64,000 bases of DNA from Curtobacterium sp. MCBA15_001 (GCF_001864835.1 NZ_MJGI01000023.1:360912-424911); one strand, 5' to 3'; counted from the stretch's first letter, positions 53,811 through 61,769 are shown. Numbers and translations are program-made. The notes: generated from the letters alone by a model not told the origin.

Positions 53811-54404
53811 ATGGCCGCGAGCACCGTGACCGCCACCCCTCACGAGGAACGAACCACGACACCCATGCCCGAAGCAGCACCGTCGGACGCAGCCGCGTCG
53901 ACCACCGTCCCCTCGACCGTCGCCGACGCCTACAAGGCGGCGTTCCGCGGCCACCCCGCGGGCGTTGCGGTCATCACCGCCGAGGGACCCGACGGCCCCA
54001 CCGGCCTGACCGCGTCGAGCGTGGCCAGCGTCGCCGTCGACCCGCCGGTCCTGGTGTTCTCGCTGTCGACCGGCTCCGGTTCCGCCGGCACGATCCTCGG
54101 CGCGCCGCTGTTCGTCGTGCACCTGATGGACTCGCACGGTGTCGCCCTCGCCAAGCGCTTCGCCTCCACGGGCAGCCCCGCCGCCGACGACCCGGTGTGG
54201 GGCACGCTGCCGTCGGGGGACCGCTACCTGCCCTCCGCCGCCGCGGTCCTGCGCTGCCGCCCGCTGTCGACGACGCCGATCGGCAGCTCGACCGTGGTCG
54301 TCGCCGAGGTGCTCGACATCGTCCTCGGTGCCGACCGGGGCGAGCCGCTGGTCTACCACAACCGGGAATTCCACTCCCTCACCGATCGTTCCCGGCTCTC
54401 GTGA
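53811..54404 (+). CDS. Flavin reductase family protein
   Basis: A 197-residue FMN-binding split-barrel protein of the flavin reductase group. After ~40 Thr/Ala-rich residues: FRGHPAGVAVITAEG, GLTASSVASVAVDPPVLVFSL, and FVVHLMDSHG are the typical FMN/substrate motifs; VYHNREFHSL ends the domain. It reduces flavin with NAD(P)H, often for a monooxygenase. Transcription is probably driven by the MerR/SoxR-type promoter just upstream. sodA lies 44 bp downstream on the same strand, so both may answer redox stress. Confidence 0.85.
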   Translation: MAASTVTATPHEERTTTPMPEAAPSDAAASTTVPSTVADAYKAAFRGHPAGVAVITAEGPDGPTGLTASSVASVAVDPPVLVFSLSTGSGSAGTILGAPLFVVHLMDSHGVALAKRFASTGSPAADDPVWGTLPSGDRYLPSAAAVLRCRPLSTTPIGSSTVVVAEVLDIVLGADRGEPLVYHNREFHSLTDRSRLS

Positions 54405-54448
54405 GCCGCGGAGCACCGTCCGCCCACCACTGATCGAAAGGAACTCAC

Positions 54449-55063
54449 ATGGCTGAGTACACCCTGCCGGAGCTGCCGTACGACTACGCCGCGCTCGAGC
54501 CGCACATCAGCGGCAAGATCATGCAGCTGCACCACGACAAGCACCACCAGGCCTACGTCACCGGTGCCAACACCGCGCTGCAGCAGCTCGGCGAGGCCCG
54601 CGAGTCCGGCAACTTCGGTGCCGTGAACAAGCTCGAGAAGGACCTCGCGTTCCACCTCGGTGGCCACGTGAACCACTCGATCTTCTGGACCAACCTCGGC
54701 CCGGACACCAAGGTCCCCGAGGGTGAGCTCGCCGCCGCGATCGACGAGTTCTTCGGCTCGTTCGAGTCGTTCCAGGCGCAGTTCGCCGCGGTCGCCAACG
54801 GCATCCAGGGCTCCGGCTGGTCCGTCCTGGCCTGGGACACCGTCGGCCAGAAGCTCGTCACGTTCCAGCTCTTCGACCAGCAGGCGAACGTGCCGCTGGG
54901 CGTCGTGCCGATCTTCATGCTCGACATGTGGGAGCACGCCTTCTACCTCGACTACCTCAACGTCAAGGCGGACTACGTCAAGGCCGTGTGGAACATCGTC
55001 GACTGGGAGAACGTCGCCGCGCGCTTCGCCACCGCGAAGTCGCAGCAGTTCGTCACGCTCTGA
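54449..55063 (+). CDS. sodA: Superoxide dismutase, Mn/Fe type
   Basis: A 204-residue superoxide dismutase. The four metal ligands are visible: H28 (LHHDKHHQAY), H76 (GGHVNHSIFW), D159 and H163 (FMLDMWEHAFYLDY). It converts superoxide to O2 and H2O2 in the cytoplasm. GAAAGGAACTCAC precedes the ATG. Whether Mn or Fe is used is not certain from sequence. A strong palindrome follows at 55078. Confidence 0.95.
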   Translation: MAEYTLPELPYDYAALEPHISGKIMQLHHDKHHQAYVTGANTALQQLGEARESGNFGAVNKLEKDLAFHLGGHVNHSIFWTNLGPDTKVPEGELAAAIDEFFGSFESFQAQFAAVANGIQGSGWSVLAWDTVGQKLVTFQLFDQQANVPLGVVPIFMLDMWEHAFYLDYLNVKADYVKAVWNIVDWENVAARFATAKSQQFVTL

Positions 55064-55077
55064 GCGTGACCGCCTGA

Positions 55078-55121
55078 ACGACGGGAGGCCCGGTGCCAGC
55101 TGGCACCTGGCCTCCCGTCGT
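55078..55121. terminator. 44-bp palindrome (one mismatch) between sodA and a TetR gene
   Basis: Centred on GGTGCCAGCTGGCACC, with GACGGGAGGCC/GGCCTCCCGTC flanks. It is nearly the same element as the one at 10412-10457, 45 kb away. It probably ends both convergent transcripts. Confidence 0.65.
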
Positions 55122-55129
55122 CCGTGTGG

Positions 55130-55720
55130 TCAGCAGCGGGTGCGTGGACCGGACGTGACGCGGGCGCCGGCGGACAGCGTGCCCGCGATCGCGCGCAGCG
55201 CGGCGTCGACGTCCGTCGGCTCACACTCGACCACCCGGCCCCACTGCACGCCCCGTGCGGCCAGGACCGCGGCCCGCGCGGCAGCGGGCGCATCGGACTC
55301 CGGGTGGCCGTTCGCCGTGCACCACGCTCGGACCGCATCGACCAGCTCGACGTGCGTGCGGTGCTCGCGGTCACGGCCCCCGAGCGCTTCCACGGCTCCG
55401 AGTTCGAAGGTCAGTCGGGCAGCGAGTGCACGGTCGGGGTCGTCGAGGCCACCGAACCGGGCGACGAACCAGCGTGCCAGGTCGTCGTCGTCCGCGGTGG
55501 GGTCGAGGCGCGGGGCGGCATCGGCCGGGTCCAGGTGGTCCACCACGGCGTCGATGAGCGCGTCACGTGTCCCGAAGTGGTACACGATCGGGTAGGCGCT
55601 GGTGCCGAGCACGCGACCCAGGCTCCGGACGGAGACATCCTCGGTCCGGGTCGTGCGCAGGTGCTGCGCGACCTTCTCGATGATCGCGGGCTTCAGAGTC
55701 GGGTCGGGTTTACGGGGCAT
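55130..55720 (-). CDS. TetR family transcriptional regulator
   Basis: A 196-residue TetR-type regulator. The HTH is near residues 10-55 (KPAIIEKVAQHLRTT, VSVRSLGRVLGTSAYPIVYHFGTRDALI), followed by an all-helical domain. The ATG at 55720 follows GGAGA. It diverges from a PfkB kinase, and the 194-bp gap holds two ATAC/GTAT dyads likely to be its operators. Confidence 0.87.
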   Translation of the reverse strand: MPRKPDPTLKPAIIEKVAQHLRTTRTEDVSVRSLGRVLGTSAYPIVYHFGTRDALIDAVVDHLDPADAAPRLDPTADDDDLARWFVARFGGLDDPDRALAARLTFELGAVEALGGRDREHRTHVELVDAVRAWCTANGHPESDAPAAARAAVLAARGVQWGRVVECEPTDVDAALRAIAGTLSAGARVTSGPRTRC

Positions 55721-55788
55721 GTCGTCTCCGGCCGGGCATTCGTGCTGGGGGCGCACCTGATCGGCTCAGGCACAGTCGAAACAACGAC

Positions 55789-55887
55789 CATACAGTATGT
55801 TACCGCTGAAGTCCGGCAGGACGGTGTAGGCCGGCGTCCAGGCGCGCCTGAAGGACCGTCCAGCCTGTCGTCCATATACTGGAGTAT
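55789..55887. promoter_or_regulatory. Two ATAC/GTAT dyads, candidate TetR operators
   Basis: CATACAGTATG (55789-55799) and ATACTGGAGTAT (55876-55887) are both perfect-armed and AT-rich in a GC-rich region. They flank the divergent TetR and PfkB promoters. Confidence 0.5.
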
Positions 55888-55914
55888 TCCTCGTATCCAC
55901 GTAGTGTGGAGCCG

Positions 55915-56889
55915 ATGACCCTGCCTCCCGAGCGTCCTGTGCCCCCGTCCCGTCCCGGAGACGTCGCCGGCGGACGGTCGGTGGGTGGACGCCGGCGCGG
56001 GGCCGGCAAGCGCTTCCTGGTGGTCGGTGACGTGCTGGACGGTGTGATCGTCCACACCCGGGCCCAGGCGACCGGGGACCACGACCACGCCGCCGTGATC
56101 CGCCACCGCCCGGCCGGCGCTGCCGGTGGCACCGCGACCTGGCTCGGGTGGCTCGGCGCCGATGTCGACCTGGTGGGCCGCGTCGGGGTCGACGACGTGT
56201 ACCGGCACGAGCGTGCACTGGAGGACGCCGGCGTCCGCCCGCACGTCAGCTACGACTCCCGCGCCTCGACGGGCGCCGTGGTGTCCGTCCGGAGCGACTT
56301 CGGCCGGACCTCGATGGTGGACGGTGGTGCGAGCGCCCTGCTCGGTGCCGAGGACGTCCCCCTGGACCTCGCAGCGCGCGCCGACATCGTGCACCTCACG
56401 GGCGAGGCGATGCTCGCCAGCGGTGGTGCCGACCGCATCGCCGGCCTGGTGGCGCGGGCACGGTCGGGGGCGGCGCGCGTGTCGCTGGACCCCTCATCCG
56501 TCGCCGTCGTCCGGGCGATCGGTGCGCAGCCGATGCTCGAGGCCCTCGCCGGGGTCGACGTGCTGCTGCCGGGGCGTGCCGAAGCCGCGGCGATGACGGG
56601 CACGGCGGACATGGACGAGGCCATCCGCATCCTGGCGCGGACCGTGCCGCTCGTGCTCGTCACGCTCGGGGCCGAGGGCGTGCTGCTCGGGCGTCCCGAC
56701 CGCGCTCCGCAGCGGGTGCCCGCGACGTCGGCGACCGTGGTGGACACGCTCGGAGCGGGTGACGCCTTCGCCGCCGGGTTCCTCCGGGCATGGGCGACGG
56801 ACCAGGTCCGCGTCGGGTCCGCAGCACGTGAGGGGACCCGGGTCGCGGCTCGGGCGCTCGGGTTCGTCGGCGGGCGACCGCCCGTCTGA
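55915..56889 (+). CDS. PfkB family carbohydrate kinase
   Basis: A 324-residue ribokinase-family protein. An N-terminal ~35-residue Arg/Pro/Gly-rich lead precedes FLVVGDVLDG; GAAGGTATWLGWLGADV is the first signature; DTLGAGDAFAAGFLRAW the second, with the catalytic Asp. The substrate is unknown, probably a sugar or nucleoside. The ATG at 55915 lies seven bases after TAGTGT; a GTG at 55906 would add three residues. Confidence 0.83.
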   Translation: MTLPPERPVPPSRPGDVAGGRSVGGRRRGAGKRFLVVGDVLDGVIVHTRAQATGDHDHAAVIRHRPAGAAGGTATWLGWLGADVDLVGRVGVDDVYRHERALEDAGVRPHVSYDSRASTGAVVSVRSDFGRTSMVDGGASALLGAEDVPLDLAARADIVHLTGEAMLASGGADRIAGLVARARSGAARVSLDPSSVAVVRAIGAQPMLEALAGVDVLLPGRAEAAAMTGTADMDEAIRILARTVPLVLVTLGAEGVLLGRPDRAPQRVPATSATVVDTLGAGDAFAAGFLRAWATDQVRVGSAAREGTRVAARALGFVGGRPPV

Positions 56890-56897
56890 CGCTGCGG

Positions 56898-58433
56898 TCA
56901 GGCCTCGCGTTCAGCAGGTTCGGCGGCGACGGTGAGCGTCTGCACCAGGCCGGCCGCGAGCGGGGCGAGCCGGATCTCGACCCGGAGCCGGCCGGACGAG
57001 CCCGGCAGCCACCAGCGCAGGTGCGTGGGCACCGACGACGACTCGGCCACGGGCGCTGCACCGAGGTCCGCGCCCACCTGGGCGATCGCCTGCGCTGCCG
57101 CCGCACGCCGCCGGTCCCACGGGACGTCCATCGGGACGTTCGGGGTGCACAGGTCCGCAGCGACGGCGGCGGGATCGCCGGCGGTCGTCCACTCGGCCAG
57201 GAGGCGCGACACGGCAGCCTGAGCAGCGCGCGTCTCGGGCAGGACCGTCACGGTCGCGGTGCCGGCCGGTCGGACCGGTGCGGTCCCGGCCGCGCGGGCT
57301 GGTGCGGGACCGGTCGGTCGGGACAGCGCGGTCCCGGGTGCGTCGGGCCGGTCGAGTCCGAGGAGCAGGTCGTGCGCCGTCTCGGTGACGACCGAGACCT
57401 TCGCCTGCGTCGCGTTCTCGAACGCCACGACGCCGAGCCCGGTGCGCGTCGACCACCGCATGTGCGCCGAGAAGCCCGGGTAGCCGCCCGAGTGCGAGAC
57501 GATGGGCCCGACGACGTCGTCCTGCTCGACGAACAGCCCGAGGCCGTAGCCGACCGGGCGACGCGCTGCGGGGACGGCTGGCGTGGTGATGACGCGCATG
57601 GCCTGCTGCATGAGCCGACGGTCGGCGGGGGAGACAGGACCGGGCTCGGCGGTGCCGGACCGGTCGCGGACCGAGGCGAAGGCCGAGGACAGGTGCCGCG
57701 CCCAGCGGGACAGGTCGGACACCGTGGAGAAGAGCCCACCGATCGGCGAGAAGGCGCCGGGGTCGCTCAGGGGCAGCGGCTCCCACGTGCCCTCGTGCCC
57801 GCGCGCGCCGGTCACGACGTCCCCGCGGGCGTCGGCCGCAGCGAAGACGGTGTCGTCGAGGCCGAGTGGACCCAGGAGGGTGTCGCGCACGACGTCGGTG
57901 AAGGGCCGACCCGCGACGACCTGCACCGCACGACCGAGCAGCGCGTACCCGAGGTTCGAGTACGCGAACGTCGTGCCCGGGACGCTGTCGAACAGCAGAC
58001 CGCCCCGCAGCACGTCGTCGAGCTGGTCGTCGGTGATGGACTCCTGCCGGTCACCCCACGGGTCGTCGGTGGGGAAGCCGGCGGACATGGTCAGCAGCAT
58101 GCGGAGGGTCGGGACGGGGGAGTCCGCGGTGGGGAGCGTGACCGCACCGAACGCCGGAACGAAGTCGGTGACCGCGGCATCGAGGGACACCCGTCCGTCG
58201 GCGACCAGGGTGAGCAGGGTCGCTGCGGTGATGCTCTTCGTGCACGACGCGATGCGGTACACCGTGTCGGAGTCCGGAGCGGTGCCGTCGCCGCGGTCGC
58301 CGTGTCCACCGGAGGCGATCAGGCCGTCCTGGTCGAACACGCCCCACACCGAGCTCGGCGCGATGCCCCGTTCGACGCGGGCACGGAACAGGGCGTCGAC
58401 CTGGTCGAGGGTCGCTGCGGCGACGTCCGTCAC
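56898..58433 (-). CDS. Serine hydrolase (beta-lactamase/DD-peptidase-like)
   Basis: A 511-residue class C beta-lactamase-fold protein. SCTKS has the nucleophile S63 and K66 (SxxK), FAYSNLGYALLG gives YxN, and VSHSGGYPGFSAH replaces the KTG triad. There is no signal peptide, so it is probably cytoplasmic. A C-terminal domain (from about 385) with many Pro/Ala residues and a barrel-like end (LRVEIRLAPLAAG) is added. Substrates of this group range from esters to D-peptides. It starts with GTG, overlapping photolyase by 4 bp. Confidence 0.83.
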   Translation of the reverse strand: MTDVAAATLDQVDALFRARVERGIAPSSVWGVFDQDGLIASGGHGDRGDGTAPDSDTVYRIASCTKSITAATLLTLVADGRVSLDAAVTDFVPAFGAVTLPTADSPVPTLRMLLTMSAGFPTDDPWGDRQESITDDQLDDVLRGGLLFDSVPGTTFAYSNLGYALLGRAVQVVAGRPFTDVVRDTLLGPLGLDDTVFAAADARGDVVTGARGHEGTWEPLPLSDPGAFSPIGGLFSTVSDLSRWARHLSSAFASVRDRSGTAEPGPVSPADRRLMQQAMRVITTPAVPAARRPVGYGLGLFVEQDDVVGPIVSHSGGYPGFSAHMRWSTRTGLGVVAFENATQAKVSVVTETAHDLLLGLDRPDAPGTALSRPTGPAPARAAGTAPVRPAGTATVTVLPETRAAQAAVSRLLAEWTTAGDPAAVAADLCTPNVPMDVPWDRRRAAAAQAIAQVGADLGAAPVAESSSVPTHLRWWLPGSSGRLRVEIRLAPLAAGLVQTLTVAAEPAEREA

Positions 58434-59779
58434 GACCGGCGCATCCGGTCGTAGGCGTCGAGGGCGCGCTGTCGGGTCTCGCGCAGGTCGAGCATCGGCT
58501 CGGGGCGCTCCTCGTCCGCCGGCACCCAGCGCCGGACGTACTCGCGGTGCTTGTCGAAGCGTTCGAGCTGACGGTCCGGGTTGAACACGCGGAAGTAGGG
58601 CGCGGCGTCGAAGCCGGAGCCGGCGACCCACTGCCAGTTGCCGGCGTTGTTGGCGGGGTCGGCGTCGACCAGGGTGTCCCAGAACCACTGCTCCCCGATG
58701 CGCCAGTCGACGAGCATGTTCTTCACGAGGAAGCTCGCCGTTGCCAGGCGGACGCGGTTGTGCATCGCGCCCGAGCTCCACAGTTCGCGCATGCCGGCGT
58801 CCACCAGGTCGAAGCCCGTCGTGCCGTGGTACCAGCGCTGCAGTTCGTCGTCCGGGGCGTCGCGCCACGGGAACGCGTCGAACTCGCGACGCACGTTCAC
58901 GGTCGCGAGCTGTTCGCAGTGGAAGTACTCGTGCCAGTTGAACTCACGCCAGGCGAGCTGTCGCAGGAACGCCGGAGCCTGCTGGCGCTGGTGGGGTTCG
59001 AGTGTGCCGTGCAGTCGGTGCCACACCTGGTACGGGCTGATCTCGCCCCAGCGCAGGTGCGGGGAGAGGTCGCTCGTGGCGGCCATGGCGGGCTCGTCCC
59101 GCTGGTCGTAGTCCTCGAGTGCGTGCTCGACGAAGTCCTCGAGCAGCTCGGCGGCGCCGTGCTCGCCGGGCGTCCAGGCGTCCCGCAGCCCGCCAGCCCA
59201 GTCCGGGGTGGTCGGCAGCAGCGCCCAGTCGTCCAGCGCGTCGCCGGTCGCGGACGAGGGGTCGGGCAGGGTGCGCGGCTTCGGCAGCGGGTGCCGCGGT
59301 TCGGGCAGGGCCTGGGCCGCGCGCCAGAACGGCGTGAAGACCTTGTATGCCTCGCCGGAACCGTTGAGCACGGTCCACGGTTCCCAGAGCAGTGACGCGG
59401 CGAAGCTGTGGACGTCGATGCCGCGGTCGTGCAGCGATGCCTTGATGCCGGCGTCGATCGCTCGCTCGACGGGCCCGTAACGACGGTTCCAGTAGACCCC
59501 GTCCGCGCCGGTGTCGGCGACGAGCGCGTCGATGACGTCGGCCGCCGCACCCGCGCGGAGGACCAGCCGCGATCCCCGCTGCTGCAGGTCGGCGTCGAGC
59601 GACGCCAGCGAGTGGTGCAGCCACCACCGTGCGGCGCCACCGAGCGGACGGATGCCCTCGCTCTCCTCGTCGAGCACGTAGACGACGGTCAGGTCGCCTC
59701 CGTGGTCGATGCCCGCCCGGAGTGCCGGGTTGTCGGCGAGCCGCAGGTCGTCGCGCAGCCAGACGAGGGCGCCGGTCAC
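58430..59779 (-). CDS. phr: Deoxyribodipyrimidine photolyase
   Basis: A 449-residue photolyase. The N-terminal alpha/beta antenna domain (ALVWLRDDLRLADNPAL) and the C-terminal FAD domain (LRQLAWREFNWHEYF, LWSSGAMHNRVRLATASFLVKN, DADPANNAGNWQWVAGSG) are complete. It reverses cyclobutane pyrimidine dimers with blue light. A GTG start at 59779 overlaps the MarR stop. It lies between MarR and the serine hydrolase in one operon. Confidence 0.94.
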   Translation of the reverse strand: MTGALVWLRDDLRLADNPALRAGIDHGGDLTVVYVLDEESEGIRPLGGAARWWLHHSLASLDADLQQRGSRLVLRAGAAADVIDALVADTGADGVYWNRRYGPVERAIDAGIKASLHDRGIDVHSFAASLLWEPWTVLNGSGEAYKVFTPFWRAAQALPEPRHPLPKPRTLPDPSSATGDALDDWALLPTTPDWAGGLRDAWTPGEHGAAELLEDFVEHALEDYDQRDEPAMAATSDLSPHLRWGEISPYQVWHRLHGTLEPHQRQQAPAFLRQLAWREFNWHEYFHCEQLATVNVRREFDAFPWRDAPDDELQRWYHGTTGFDLVDAGMRELWSSGAMHNRVRLATASFLVKNMLVDWRIGEQWFWDTLVDADPANNAGNWQWVAGSGFDAAPYFRVFNPDRQLERFDKHREYVRRWVPADEERPEPMLDLRETRQRALDAYDRMRRS

Positions 59780-60267
59780 GCGTGCACGGTCTCGGTCAGG
59801 GCGGCACCGGCGCGGCGCTGGGGTGTCGGGTCGGAGGTCGCCGCGCGGAGCTTCGTGCAGAGCTCGGTCAGGGTCCGGAGCTCGGCGTCGGTCAGACCCG
59901 CACTGACCTGCGCGGCGATGCTGGCGGCGTGCTGGACGGCGACCGCGCGGTAGACGTCGAACCCGTGCGGGGTCAGGGCCACGATCACCCCGCGCGCGTC
60001 GGCGGGGTCGGGCTGCTTCTCGACGATGCCGCGCGACGCCAGACGGTCGACCAGTCGGCTCACGCTCGGCTGCGTCAGGAGCAGGTGACCGGTCAGTTCG
60101 CGCATCCGGCACCGACGGCCCGGCTGCGTGGAGAGGTTGAAGCAGACGTCGTACTCGTTGAAGGAGATCTCGCCGCCCGGGAACTCGCTGTTGAGGTTCC
60201 GCATCACGCTGACCTGGGCCCGGAAGAGGGCTTCCCAGGCGGCGACGGCGGTCGACCTGTCGTTCAC
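59776..60267 (-). CDS. MarR family transcriptional regulator
   Basis: A 163-residue MarR regulator. The winged helix spans about residues 45-105 (MRELTGHLLLTQPSVSRLVDRLASRGIVEKQPDPADAR, given here only by LLLTQPSVSRLVDRL), flanked by dimerisation helices. The GTG at 60267 follows GAGGGAG. As first gene of the operon with photolyase and a hydrolase, it is probably autoregulated. GGACGGACACTCCGTCC (60311-60327) is a candidate site. Confidence 0.87.
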   Translation of the reverse strand: MNDRSTAVAAWEALFRAQVSVMRNLNSEFPGGEISFNEYDVCFNLSTQPGRRCRMRELTGHLLLTQPSVSRLVDRLASRGIVEKQPDPADARGVIVALTPHGFDVYRAVAVQHAASIAAQVSAGLTDAELRTLTELCTKLRAATSDPTPQRRAGAALTETVHA

Positions 60268-60297
60268 GGTGGCACTCCCTCTGGTCGGTGGTCCTCC

Positions 60298-60327
60298 ACA
60301 CTACCGACGGGGACGGACACTCCGTCC
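60298..60327 (-). promoter_or_regulatory. Promoter and candidate MarR operator
   Basis: TAGTGT (minus strand, 60303-60298) is a fair -10 for the MarR operon. The perfect dyad GGACGGA-CAC-TCCGTCC (60311-60327) lies at about the -35 position. Confidence 0.45.
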
Positions 60328-60362
60328 GCGCCGCCACCGTGCGTGGACATCGGGGAACGACA

Positions 60363-60394
60363 GAGGCCGGCCGCCCTGACGGGCGACCGGCCTC
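60363..60394 (-). terminator. Perfect two-step hairpin
   Basis: GAGGCCGG/CCGGCCTC and, inside one unpaired base on each side, CGCCC/GGGCG with a TGAC loop. It lies between the winged-helix gene and the MarR operon, both on the minus strand, and probably ends the winged-helix transcript. Confidence 0.65.
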
Positions 60395-60421
60395 CTCCCT
60401 TGCACCAAGAGTGTCCTGCAA

Positions 60422-60466
60422 TCACATTCCACAGTCCGGGCCACAGCAAACCCTGACTGCTGACAT
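60422..60466 (-). CDS. Possible Cys-rich leader peptide (14 residues)
   Basis: MSAVRVCCGPDCGM, with three cysteines, ends 27 bp before the hairpin at 60363-60394 on the same strand. Short leaderless Cys-rich ORFs act as cysteine-responsive attenuators in mycobacteria. The -10 (TATACA, four bases upstream) is not well placed and the downstream gene is a MarR regulator, not a sulfur gene. Treat as a candidate only. Confidence 0.3.
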   Translation of the reverse strand: MSAVRVCCGPDCGM

Positions 60467-60569
60467 CGACTGTATAACGAAGGGGTAACGGGCGCCAGCG
60501 ATCGGCGCACTCGTTGGCTGCGAGTTCACCAAGAGGCCGGTATGCGCGCGCTCCGAACCCGAGGCCGGG

Positions 60570-61334
60570 TCAGAACAGGTCGGGCGAGGGCGTCGAGGCG
60601 TACCGGACGGCGACGTCGGCGTGCCGGTCGAAGCGGTACCCGACGCCGCGGACCGTTCGGACGATCTCCTCGAAGGCGCCGAGCTTGGCGCGGAGGCGCC
60701 GGACGTGCACGTCGATGGTGCGCTCGTTCGGGGTTTCGTCCTCGTCGTCCGACCACAGGCCGTCGATGATCGCGGACCGCTCCACGGTCTGGCCCTCACG
60801 CAGCACCAGGAACTGCAGGAGCTCGAACTCCTTGTAGGTCAGTGGAGCCGCCTCGCCGTCGAGGGTGACGCGCTTGCGGGAGATGTCGATGACGACCCCG
60901 GTCTCCTCGGGCTCGGACTTCTCCGCCTGCTTGCGCGCAGCGACCGCCGAACGGTCCTGCAGGGCGAGGCGGACCACGTCGACGTCGCGTCCGCCGGAGT
61001 GCTCCGCGGCGACGGCCACCGCGGCGTACGTCTCCGCCGTGGGGACGAGCTGGGCCGTCAGCGCCTTGAGCTGCTCGACGACGGCGGCCAGGGTCGTGCC
61101 GGCCGCCGCGGCCTTCTCCTCGTCGATGCCGACGTACAGCGCGAAGCCGCGGGCCTCGGTTCCCTCGGGCAGTGCGCGGTTGCGCTGCGGGGCGACGACG
61201 GGACTGGTCGGGATCGCGGTGGGGGCGGGCTGGACCGGTGCGCGACGCGGGCGGATCGGCGTGACGGCACCGAGGTCGAGCGGCTCGGGCGCGGGGCGGA
61301 GGGTGGTCCGAGGCTGGGCGATGGTGAGCGACAT
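60570..61334 (-). CDS. OmpR-type winged-helix regulator without receiver domain
   Basis: A 254-residue protein. The C-terminal ~95 residues are an OmpR/PhoB winged helix (LTYKEFELLQFLVLREGQTV, RTIDVHVRRLRAKLG, VRTVRGVGYRFD). The N-terminal ~150 residues are not a receiver: a Pro/Ala-rich lead is followed by FALYVGIDEEKAAAAGTTLAAVVEQLKAL, a small alpha/beta domain with no phospho-acceptor pattern. The ATG at 61334 follows GGAG. Its leader is about 370 nt long and holds a small upstream ORF. Targets unknown. Confidence 0.8.
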   Translation of the reverse strand: MSLTIAQPRTTLRPAPEPLDLGAVTPIRPRRAPVQPAPTAIPTSPVVAPQRNRALPEGTEARGFALYVGIDEEKAAAAGTTLAAVVEQLKALTAQLVPTAETYAAVAVAAEHSGGRDVDVVRLALQDRSAVAARKQAEKSEPEETGVVIDISRKRVTLDGEAAPLTYKEFELLQFLVLREGQTVERSAIIDGLWSDDEDETPNERTIDVHVRRLRAKLGAFEEIVRTVRGVGYRFDRHADVAVRYASTPSPDLF

Positions 61335-61444
61335 GGTGGTTCTCCGGGCGGTGTGGCCGAGCGGTGCGGCCGGTGTCGAATGCGTCGGCCTGGGTGTGGT
61401 GTGCGTCGGGATCCGCCGTCGTGCGGGCGGTTCGACGAGCCCTG

Positions 61445-61462
61445 CGGTCCGGTGTCGGACCG
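61445..61462 (-). terminator. Hairpin inside the winged-helix leader
   Basis: CGGTCCG-GTGT-CGGACCG, a 7-bp stem with a tetraloop, midway between the small ORF and the winged-helix start. It could be an attenuator or a plain RNA structure. Confidence 0.35.
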
Positions 61463-61589
61463 GGGCTCACCCGGGGGAGCGGGGGACGACCTCGTGACGG
61501 ACGTACGCGTCGTCGGTGGTCGTCACCCGGGGATCACGCGCTCGCGACCGGGGTGGTGTCGCGGGGGATCCAGCTGGAACGGGTGCCGG

Positions 61590-61703
61590 TCAGGCACACA
61601 TTCGACAACGCATGACGGCGACCGGCATCATCATGCCGGCGATCCCCACTGCCCCGGCGGAGGGGGACGCCTCGGAGAGGACGCGGGAAACGGTTGCAGT
61701 CAT
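61590..61703 (-). CDS. 37-residue leaderless upstream ORF
   Basis: Starts MTATVSRVLSEASPSAG and ends MRCRMCA. Its ATG lies six bases after GATACT, so the transcript should begin with the start codon. It precedes the winged-helix gene by 255 bp. A regulatory leader peptide is more likely than a stable protein; two Cys codons lie near its end. Confidence 0.45.
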   Translation of the reverse strand: MTATVSRVLSEASPSAGAVGIAGMMMPVAVMRCRMCA

Positions 61704-61709
61704 GCCCCG

Positions 61710-61738
61710 AGTATCAGCGGTATACCAACCGCTGTCAA
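61710..61738 (-). promoter_or_regulatory. Consensus promoter with operator in the spacer
   Basis: On the minus strand TTGACA (61738-61733), 17 bp, GATACT (61715-61710). The spacer is AGCGGT-N6-ACCGCT (61716-61733 on plus), and CGGTTG occurs twice at a 10-bp step (61741-61736 and 61731-61726), a spacing OmpR-type proteins can bind. Autoregulation is possible. Confidence 0.7.
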
Positions 61739-61769
61739 CCGTCCGCCCGGACGGTGAGCGCTGCAGGCG

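Larger units (their letters stand above)
60268..60569. other. 302-bp intergenic region
   Basis: From the MarR side it holds the MarR promoter and dyad (60298-60327), the hairpin at 60363-60394, then a relatively AT-rich stretch (about 60400-60490). In that stretch a 14-codon minus-strand ORF (60466-60422) reads MSAVRVCCGPDCGM, four bases after TATACA. Nothing else is evident up to the stop of the winged-helix gene. Confidence 0.6.
61335..61769. other. 435-bp leader region of the winged-helix gene
   Basis: No full gene. It contains a strong minus-strand promoter (61710-61738), a small ORF at its start (61703-61590), a perfect 7-bp hairpin CGGTCCG/CGGACCG (61445-61462), and the upp gene end at 61770. 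The long untranslated stretch suggests leader-based control of the winged-helix gene. Confidence 0.6.

Noticed and set aside
60490-60540. tRNA-like fragment GGCGCCAGCGATCGG...GCGAGTTCACC
   Set aside because: No acceptor stem or anticodon arm can be folded and the T-loop does not match.
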